From NCBI GenBank assembly GCA_964593555.1, contig CAZQIC010000102.1, positions 1-18,031 on the forward strand: a DNA stretch of 18,031 nt. Direction: 5' to 3'. Shown here piece after piece: positions 13,257 to 18,031 of the stretch. The position numbers were made by a program, and so were the translations under genes. The stretch's first letter is position 1, and every line of letters starts with the position of its first letter. Origin of the DNA: CAZQIC01 sp964593555. GTDB taxonomy: Bacteria; Bacteroidota; Bacteroidia; JAFLBG01. Under the pieces are notes generated by a model that did not search any database, was not told the origin of the DNA, and saw nothing but the letters and a program-made list of their open reading frames with translations.

Positions 13257-16200
13257 TTATTTTATAAGATTTATTCGTCCCGTGTAACGATGCCTGTTTC
13301 CTATAATATCCTTACAGCTTAATTTCCATATATAAGTATCGATCTGCGCTATTGAGTTGCCATCGTTGGCTTTGCCATTCCAGCCTTTTGATGAGTCATC
13401 GGTATTGAAAATAAGATCTCCCCATCTGTCATAAATATAAAGTTGATATTCCACACTCTCTATTCCTTCGTTGATTGGAATAAAAATATCATTGATGCCG
13501 TCGTTGTTAGGGGTGAAAGTGTTTGGATAATAAAATGAAAAATCAGGAATTATCTCAACAGTTTCTTCTGTACTGTCGCTGCAGCCAAATTCATTTTGTA
13601 CAAATAGTGTCACTTTGTATTGCCCGCTTTTTGTATAAATACATGATGGGTTTTGTTGATTAGAAATTGCAAGCGATGCATCCGTAAAATTCCAATTCCA
13701 TGCACTCGCTCCAATGGACTGATCAATAAAATTAATTGTTGAATTTGTATTGGCGGGGTTTGGATTCATTGCAAAAGACGCAACCGGATCAGGATGAACT
13801 GTTATATAATTATTTTGAGTTAAGGTATTGCTGCATCCATTATTATCGGTCACAGAAAGTGTTGCCGGATATTGGCCTGCAGTTGTATAGCAATTAGTTG
13901 TTAGTTGTTGATTACTATTGTTTCCGTTTCCAAGATCCCAGGCAAGCATTTGTGTGTTGGAAGTTGTATTTGTAAATGTAACACACAAGGGTCCGCAGCC
14001 TTCAACTTTATCTGATGTAAATAAAATCACCGGAAGCGAATTTACATTTAGTAATACAGTTGAATCAATTGTACACCCGTTGTTATCTGTAACGCGAATC
14101 GAGTACGAAGTATTTGTTGTAGGTGAAACGGTTATTGTTGAACTATTACTTCCGGTGTTCCAGCTGTAAATATAATTTGGCGTTCCTGCACTTGCCAGCA
14201 CATTTATGTTTGTGCTTTGTCCGGCACAAATTGTTGCTGAATAGTTAGATGAAAGGGTGAGTTTGCCTGGTTCTGTGATACTCGTTGTTCCTGTCACGGT
14301 GCATCCTTTACTGTCGGTTACAGTTATATTGTAGTTTCCTGCTGTAAGATTGTTTAATGAAGTACTTGTACTGCCAGTGCTCCATAAGTAAGTATAATTT
14401 CCATTACCGCCTGTTGCAATTACAGATGCCGATCCGTCACTGCCGCCATAACAGCTGATCGATGTTGTTGGTATTGAGCTTATAACTAAAACAGGAGGTT
14501 GTGTAATTGTTACGGAGGCAGTTGTTGTACATGCAGCTGCATCAGTGATCACTACTGAATATGTTCCGGCGGAAAGATTTGTTATTGTTGTGTTTGATTG
14601 TCCGTTACTCCAGTTGTATATATAATTTCCATTTCCGCCAGAAACATTTATTGCAGCAGAGCCATCACTTCCGCCATTGCAACTCACAGATGTTGTGTTG
14701 GTAATTGTGGCTGTAGGCATAGAACTGCCTGCAATATTAATGTTAGCGATTTGTTTACAGGAGTTGCCATCAGTAACAGTAGCACTATATATTCCCGCTG
14801 CAAGGCCATTAGCAATGGAAGTTGTTTGACCATTACTCCAATTATATAAGTGGGGACTTATTCCTCCTGACGTATTTATTGTTGCTGACCCAGGAGTGTT
14901 ACAAGTTGCATCTATCGCATTAACGGTAGTAGTTATGGGTGTCGATTGCAAAATATTAATTTGTCCTTGCTTTGAACATCCATTTTGATCGCTTACAGTA
15001 ACAGAATAAATTGCAGAACTTAAATTACTTATGCTTCCGGTTGTGGAAGCATTGCTCCATAAATATGTAATATTATTTAAAGCTCCAACATTCACAGATG
15101 CCCAGCCATTGTTTCCGCCGTTACAACTCACGCTACCACTGTTAAAAGAATTAATTGTAATTCCACCACCGGCTTGTGAAATAGTTACTGTTGTTGTTGC
15201 CGGGCATGTACCATCATTTACTGTTACTGAATAAATTCCTGACGCAAGTCCGCTTGTACTTGATGTTGTACTGCCGTTGCTCCAGTAATAAGTATAATTT
15301 GCATTACCTCCTGATCCCTGGGCAGTCGCAGTTCCATCAGCATTTCCGCAGGTAGCAGGTGTTGATGAAGTAGATGCGGAAAGTGAACCTCCAACATTTA
15401 TATAGGCATTTTTAATAACAGAATCTTTTCCACATGGAGTTATGATCAAAACTTTTACAGCGAAACTACCACTGGAATTATAGGTAATGTTATTTGGGTG
15501 CTGAGCCGTTGATGTGGATGGCGTTGCGCCCTGGAAAGACCATTGATAAGTTGTATTAACCTGACTACAGGATGTAGATTGAAGCGTAAAATTAACGGGA
15601 TCTCCTTTGCAAATAGTTGTTTTATTTGTGCTGAAATTGGACGTCATATTAAATAAGCCACAAGTGCTTAGGCATAACTGAGCGATAGTTGCTTCGAAGC
15701 TTCCACCGCATGTAAGTTGATATGCATTGGGTGTTACGGGATAATTACATATGGAAGTAGCAGTTAAATAAACAAGTCCTCCAAAAGTAGCAATAGATCC
15801 TCCTCCATAATTTGTTGTTTCATTATTCGGGCTGGCTGCATTACCTAGTCCTAAAAATCCCGAACAAATAATTTTTCCATTCGGATCAAATGAAGTAATA
15901 AACTGATCTTCCGAGCCTACGAAATGAGTTTGGTAAGCACATGAAGTTGCAGGAAAATCTGTGCAATATGTGTCTCCTGAAACAACAACATTATTTTTAT
16001 TGTCAACGGCAATGCCGGTAATATAATCGCTTGGTGTTGCGCTTGCAGAGCCCCCTAAATATGTTCCCCAGATTCTTGTTCCTGCCGAATTAAATTTTGC
16101 GAGGAACGCATCCCCCTGCCATGCGGGTCCAACTGTCTTAGCAGGCTGGTATGAGCCAGGCGTTGATATACTCGTTGGGGAAACAGATAGGCCTCCGATA

Positions 16201-17834
16201 TAAATGTCCCCATTCAAATCAACTTGTACTGCATTGCCATCTTCATCATCAGCCCCTCCATAAAATGTTGACCATATTCTTTGCCCCGCCGAATTAAATT
16301 TAAAAAGGAACGCATCATAACGTCCACCTAAAGTTGTTTGATGAGCACCGGCTGAAATAGGAAAGTTAGTTGAGTTGGTAATGCCCGTTATATAAATGTT
16401 GTTGGATGCGTCACAACATACTCCGGTTCCTTTTTCGAGAAGAGATCCACCAACGTAGGTTCCCCAGGATAAATTACCTGTTGAAGAAAATTTTACAACG
16501 AAAGCATCACTAAAGAAAAACCCTCCACCATATGTTTGTTGGAATGCACCAGCTGTAGCAATATTATTGGTTGCTGAAGTATATCCGTATACTATTACAT
16601 TATTGTTATTGTCTGTTGTAATGTCATTTCCTTCTGAATATCCGGTAGCGCTTCCATAAAATGTAGACCATAGCCGTGTGCCGCTTGAAGTAAACTTTAC
16701 AACGAATGCGCAAGGGCCAGGGAAAGAATTCATATAACAAATTTGTCCTCCCGCAGCGCCTGTAGGAAAATTATTTGAAGACGTATAGCCCGTGAATAGA
16801 ATATCATTGTTTTTGTCTGCAAAAATACCGGCAGTTACTTCCATAGAAGTGCCACCATAGAAAGTAGACCATTTTAATGTACCATTAGCATCCATCTTTG
16901 TAACAAATGCATCGAATTGCCCCGATAAAGTATTTTGAAATGCTCCCAGTATGGGAAGGGTATTTCCTGATTGAGTTCTTTCCGATAAAATAGCATTTCC
17001 TTGTGTATCAGTAGTAATAGAGGCGCTGATATCATCAGATGCTCCGCCGAAATAAGTTATCCAGGGATCTATCACCAATGGAATGGAGTGATCGTAATTT
17101 GAAATGTCAAAACCTACTATATCTCCTTCGAGAATATATTTAGTTTTTATGTCAATAATTTTTCCATTTATTTCTTGGTAAACTCTGGGAATCTGTTCTG
17201 TCATTTCTCCAAGTGAATTTTTTATTCTCAGTTCTCCATCTGCAATTTCAATCCCATCAATGCCTGAATATTTCATTTTTATATTCTTCGGATTCCCGCC
17301 GGGATTTACATGAAAATCATATTCTAGCCCGCTTGCTTTGCTACCGTTATAAACAACATCAATTTTATTGTATATGTTTTTTTGGGTCAATCGATTGTAG
17401 CTTTTTACATTATGAATTCCTTCAGGGCGGTTTGGATAATAGAAGTTTTTGTATCCCTCAACTTCATCCATATTTTCCATGTATAAATTGGAGTTGCAGT
17501 TTACAAAGTCAAGATCAATTCGATGGCTATAATAATTTAAATTTTCAATAAGTGAATGATTCTTATCTGCTTCTTCCGGTATAGCATCTGACCTGTGAAG
17601 AACATAGCTTACCCCGGTTGTTCTTATAAATAAGGACATTTCCCCGGCATCACCTGTATATAAAATGTCCGGTCTCTGATTAGCTATAGTATCCGAAACC
17701 TGTCCTTTGTTTTCTGTAAAACAAATTCCGGATGCGCGTAAAGACGGTGTGTTGCCAAGCATCGAAGATTGAATCACCAGGCAAATAAAAAAAACTACGG
17801 TAAAATTATTTTTTTGAAAAGGGAGATGTTGCAT
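13257..17834 (-). CDS. Giant modular surface protein with T9SS/gliding C-terminal domain
   Basis: The 1525-residue protein is a likely type IX secretion cargo. A signal peptide (about 10-29) precedes an N-terminal ENKGQ-type domain (from ENKGQ at 41-45 to about 255), recognised from Bacteroidota proteins that carry SBBP repeats. Seven SBBP-like beta-propeller repeats follow (about 256-720), each with a W-x-T-Y/F-G/L-G-type motif such as WSTFYGG. A PKD-like domain (about 726-815) leads to five SprB-type repeats (817-1189), an Ig/PKD-like unit (1190-1266) and two PKD domains (to about 1430). The C-terminus (1431-1525) has TFTPNNDGIND, IYDRWGDLIF and a W-N-G-K...DTYIWKL pattern of the gliding-motility-associated C-terminal domain (TIGR04131, type B sorting). 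It is probably exported and attached to the cell surface as an adhesin. No catalytic motif was seen. It has no adjacent secretion genes. Confidence 0.9.
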   Translation of the reverse strand: MQHLPFQKNNFTVVFFICLVIQSSMLGNTPSLRASGICFTENKGQVSDTIANQRPDILYTGDAGEMSLFIRTTGVSYVLHRSDAIPEEADKNHSLIENLNYYSHRIDLDFVNCNSNLYMENMDEVEGYKNFYYPNRPEGIHNVKSYNRLTQKNIYNKIDVVYNGSKASGLEYDFHVNPGGNPKNIKMKYSGIDGIEIADGELRIKNSLGEMTEQIPRVYQEINGKIIDIKTKYILEGDIVGFDISNYDHSIPLVIDPWITYFGGASDDISASITTDTQGNAILSERTQSGNTLPILGAFQNTLSGQFDAFVTKMDANGTLKWSTFYGGTSMEVTAGIFADKNNDILFTGYTSSNNFPTGAAGGQICYMNSFPGPCAFVVKFTSSGTRLWSTFYGSATGYSEGNDITTDNNNNVIVYGYTSATNNIATAGAFQQTYGGGFFFSDAFVVKFSSTGNLSWGTYVGGSLLEKGTGVCCDASNNIYITGITNSTNFPISAGAHQTTLGGRYDAFLFKFNSAGQRIWSTFYGGADDEDGNAVQVDLNGDIYIGGLSVSPTSISTPGSYQPAKTVGPAWQGDAFLAKFNSAGTRIWGTYLGGSASATPSDYITGIAVDNKNNVVVSGDTYCTDFPATSCAYQTHFVGSEDQFITSFDPNGKIICSGFLGLGNAASPNNETTNYGGGSIATFGGLVYLTATSICNYPVTPNAYQLTCGGSFEATIAQLCLSTCGLFNMTSNFSTNKTTICKGDPVNFTLQSTSCSQVNTTYQWSFQGATPSTSTAQHPNNITYNSSGSFAVKVLIITPCGKDSVIKNAYINVGGSLSASTSSTPATCGNADGTATAQGSGGNANYTYYWSNGSTTSSTSGLASGIYSVTVNDGTCPATTTVTISQAGGGITINSFNSGSVSCNGGNNGWASVNVGALNNITYLWSNASTTGSISNLSSAIYSVTVSDQNGCSKQGQINILQSTPITTTVNAIDATCNTPGSATINTSGGISPHLYNWSNGQTTSIANGLAAGIYSATVTDGNSCKQIANINIAGSSMPTATITNTTSVSCNGGSDGSAAINVSGGNGNYIYNWSNGQSNTTITNLSAGTYSVVITDAAACTTTASVTITQPPVLVISSIPTTSISCYGGSDGSASVIATGGNGNYTYLWSTGSTSTSLNNLTAGNYNITVTDSKGCTVTGTTSITEPGKLTLSSNYSATICAGQSTNINVLASAGTPNYIYSWNTGSNSSTITVSPTTNTSYSIRVTDNNGCTIDSTVLLNVNSLPVILFTSDKVEGCGPLCVTFTNTTSNTQMLAWDLGNGNNSNQQLTTNCYTTAGQYPATLSVTDNNGCSNTLTQNNYITVHPDPVASFAMNPNPANTNSTINFIDQSIGASAWNWNFTDASLAISNQQNPSCIYTKSGQYKVTLFVQNEFGCSDSTEETVEIIPDFSFYYPNTFTPNNDGINDIFIPINEGIESVEYQLYIYDRWGDLIFNTDDSSKGWNGKANDGNSIAQIDTYIWKLSCKDIIGNRHRYTGRINLIK
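14268..15386 (-). repeat. Five tandem SprB-type coding repeats
   Basis: Five units of about 75 codons lie in tandem in the surface-protein gene (residues 817-1189). Each has a C-x-G-x-x-D/N-G start (variants CGNADG, CNGGSDG, CYGGSDG), a Y-x-W-S-N/T-G centre, an A-G-x-Y-S/N-x-x-V-T-D segment and a closing C-T/K...I-T-Q/E-P. Units 4 and 5 are most alike at DNA level, at a period of about 228 bases: compare the stretches near 14431 and 14659. Such arrays can change copy number by recombination. Confidence 0.8.
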
Positions 17835-18031
17835 TTGCGATTGCTCGTTTGGACATTATTAAATTGACTAAAAAGAAGAATACTTAATAACCAAAAAGTG
17901 TATTTAACGAAGTAATTGAAAGATGATATTTTGTATTTATTTATAATATAAATTGTTAAAATATAGAAGAAGTCAAAAATTGATTGATCGACTGTAAAAT
18001 GATGAATTATTGGATTTTCAAGGGCCAATTC

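Noticed and set aside
13918..15234. Plus-strand ORFs opposite the SprB/PKD region (for example 13918-14169, 14598-14849, 15031-15234)
   Set aside because: They are antisense shadows of Ser/Thr/Gly-rich repeats and show no start context or domain.
14268..15386. CRISPR-like array
   Set aside because: The repeats are about 225 bases long, degenerate and in frame within a coding sequence; there are no short identical repeats with unique spacers.
17795..18028. 77-codon minus-strand ORF upstream of the giant surface protein
   Set aside because: Its low-complexity, Phe/Ile/Tyr-rich sequence follows from A/T-rich non-coding DNA and its end overlaps the surface-protein signal peptide in another frame. 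The 197 bases 17835-18031 otherwise show no gene or TAnnTTTG box on the minus strand.

Overview
The window looks like chromosomal DNA from a member of the Bacteroidota, probably an uncultured Cytophaga/Flavobacterium/Chitinophaga-like lineage. The evidence is AT-rich DNA, start codons preceded by A/T-rich tracts rather than Shine-Dalgarno sequences, exact TAnnTTTG promoter boxes, and a giant surface protein with SBBP and SprB repeats that ends in a gliding-motility/type IX secretion (T9SS) C-terminal domain. No rRNA, tRNA, CRISPR array or transposase was seen.

Layout. (1) 55-631 is a remnant of a secreted BNR/Ycf48-like beta-propeller gene, split by a one-base frameshift. (2) 758-3995 is an information-processing cluster: an HU/IHF-family DNA-binding protein, a membrane-anchored TPR protein, a 29-residue very basic protein resembling the mitoribosomal mS38/COX24 C-terminus, a structured 331-base leader, and RNase E/G (rng). 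(3) 4042-6976 is a pyruvate dehydrogenase operon. It has its own promoter and hairpins, then E1 alpha (pdhA), an inserted four-helix-bundle gene bracketed by a 14-bp inverted repeat, E2 (pdhC), and a structured intergenic palindrome that may end the operon. E1 beta and E3 are not in the window. (4) 6989-8650 is an ArnT/PMT-type membrane glycosyltransferase. It converges on a minus-strand operon (8640-10557) of a small acidic lipoprotein, a GNAT acetyltransferase and a lipoprotein alpha/beta hydrolase, and the two 3' ends overlap in an 11-bp palindrome. (5) 10644-13193 is recG followed by a small exported protein that looks like a free-standing SecD P1-head domain. (6) 13257-17834, minus strand, is a 1525-residue modular T9SS cargo protein.

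How the parts relate: most of the window is housekeeping (nucleoid, RNA decay, pyruvate oxidation, fork repair) interleaved with envelope and surface functions. The most unusual items are the inverted-repeat-flanked four-helix-bundle gene inside the pdh operon, whose architecture recalls 23S rRNA intervening sequences; the tiny basic ribosomal-protein-like gene; the orphan SecD-head protein; and the structured leader of rng with a possible 8-codon ORF. I found no convincing wholly new multi-gene system. These are candidates, read by eye from sequence alone.
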